Assembly: GCA_030248195.1 (NCBI GenBank)
Contig: JASAND010011161.1
Location: forward strand, 22,977 to 86,976
Length of the DNA stretch: 64,000 nucleotides
Direction: 5' to 3'
Source of the DNA: Trissonchulus latispiculum
Lineage: Eukaryota > Nematoda > Enoplea > Enoplida > Ironidae
A program made the translations under genes and the position numbers. The notes beneath the pieces were generated by a model. It saw nothing but the letters and a program-made list of their open reading frames with translations, searched no databases and was not told the origin of the DNA. Positions 63,740-64,000 of this stretch are shown piece after piece; within the stretch, counting starts at the first letter, position 1; every line of letters begins with the position of its first letter.

Positions 63740-64000
63740 CAGACAGTGTTAAAATGCCTATTTTCAGACGATTCAGACGACTTTCAGACGGCTGCTGTGG
63801 ACACATGTCTGAACCATTTGGGACATGTAATAGCTCATTTTGACGAGCTCGATCTGGTCTTTCCAGCGCACCCAAAACTGACAAAATTGGTTCACACCAT
63901 CGACTCTAGAGGCCTCCGAAAAACACGTCTGAAAAAATTTTTCAGACCAGTTTCGCACCGTCTGAGTGTCTGAAAATTCAGAATTTCAGACGTCTGAATG
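63740..64000. repeat. TCAGACG/CGTCTGA motif array, cut by the window end
   Basis: TCAGACG, CAGACTT or their complements recur more than ten times, on both strands, for example TTCAGACGATTCAGACGAC at 63763 and CAGACGTCTGAATG at the end. By analogy with the other motif-array elements this is likely one end of a non-autonomous transposon that extends beyond the window. Confidence 0.5.

Overview
The window is genomic DNA of an invertebrate metazoan. It has spliced genes with GT-AG introns, a polyadenylation signal, tRNA-derived SINEs, long (TA)n microsatellites and many nested transposable elements. I cannot fix the phylum from the sequence. No bacterial features (operons, Shine-Dalgarno sites, CRISPR) are present.

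The main host gene is on the minus strand, 40450 down to 22149. Fourteen coding exons can be read with consistent splice phase at all 13 junctions. They sum to 1536 bp (511 codons plus stop) and encode a signal peptide, a lumenal domain, a seven-transmembrane region and a PPxY-bearing tail. The best match I recognise is TMEM145/GPR180-like proteins (GOST-type seven-transmembrane family). Its introns hold most of the mobile DNA between 22 and 40 kb: two hAT-type non-autonomous elements (31001-32222, 34084-35303), a Harbinger-like MITE ending 20 bp from an exon (36636-37039), a G-rich foldback element (37873-38522), a SINE with 14-bp target duplications (39630-40231), and a 7-kb nest of Ty3/Gypsy elements (23109-30193). 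A second host gene, unrecognised, has its last two exons at 57512-58057 (minus) and ends in an Asn/Ser-rich tail.

1-22 kb is repeat territory. It holds two near-identical reverse-transcriptase elements with long terminal inverted repeats (2815-5387 and 12757-15268, Penelope-like by the RT and the inverted ends). Between them lies a 3.8-kb palindrome (8703-12527) set in TA microsatellite. Other features are a G-rich inverted repeat, a 149-bp tandem repeat, a cluster of TAATCC sites, and a 140-codon Cys-rich open frame with no ATG (2237-2659).

23.1-30.2 kb: an older Gypsy element B survives as a minus-strand gag and a plus-strand RNase H/integrase piece, head to head, each running out to an LTR. 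Gypsy element A (23963-28596, 138-bp LTRs, 5-bp target duplication) is inserted in B's gag. One MITE is inserted in A's integrase and another in B's right LTR.

43.9-55.5 kb: an LTR element (minus strand) carries gag and an envelope-type gene but no pol. The two frames are the same and are separated by one TAG. Its 3' LTR is truncated. The outer ends and a 4-bp target duplication suggest a very long 5' LTR (48578-55493) that itself contains a 1.34-kb palindrome (51311-52648).

57-64 kb holds the second host gene, a third hAT-type element with a GGCCC array (61231-62081), a small MITE with a 10-bp palindromic target duplication (57229-57383), and SINE and hAT fragments.
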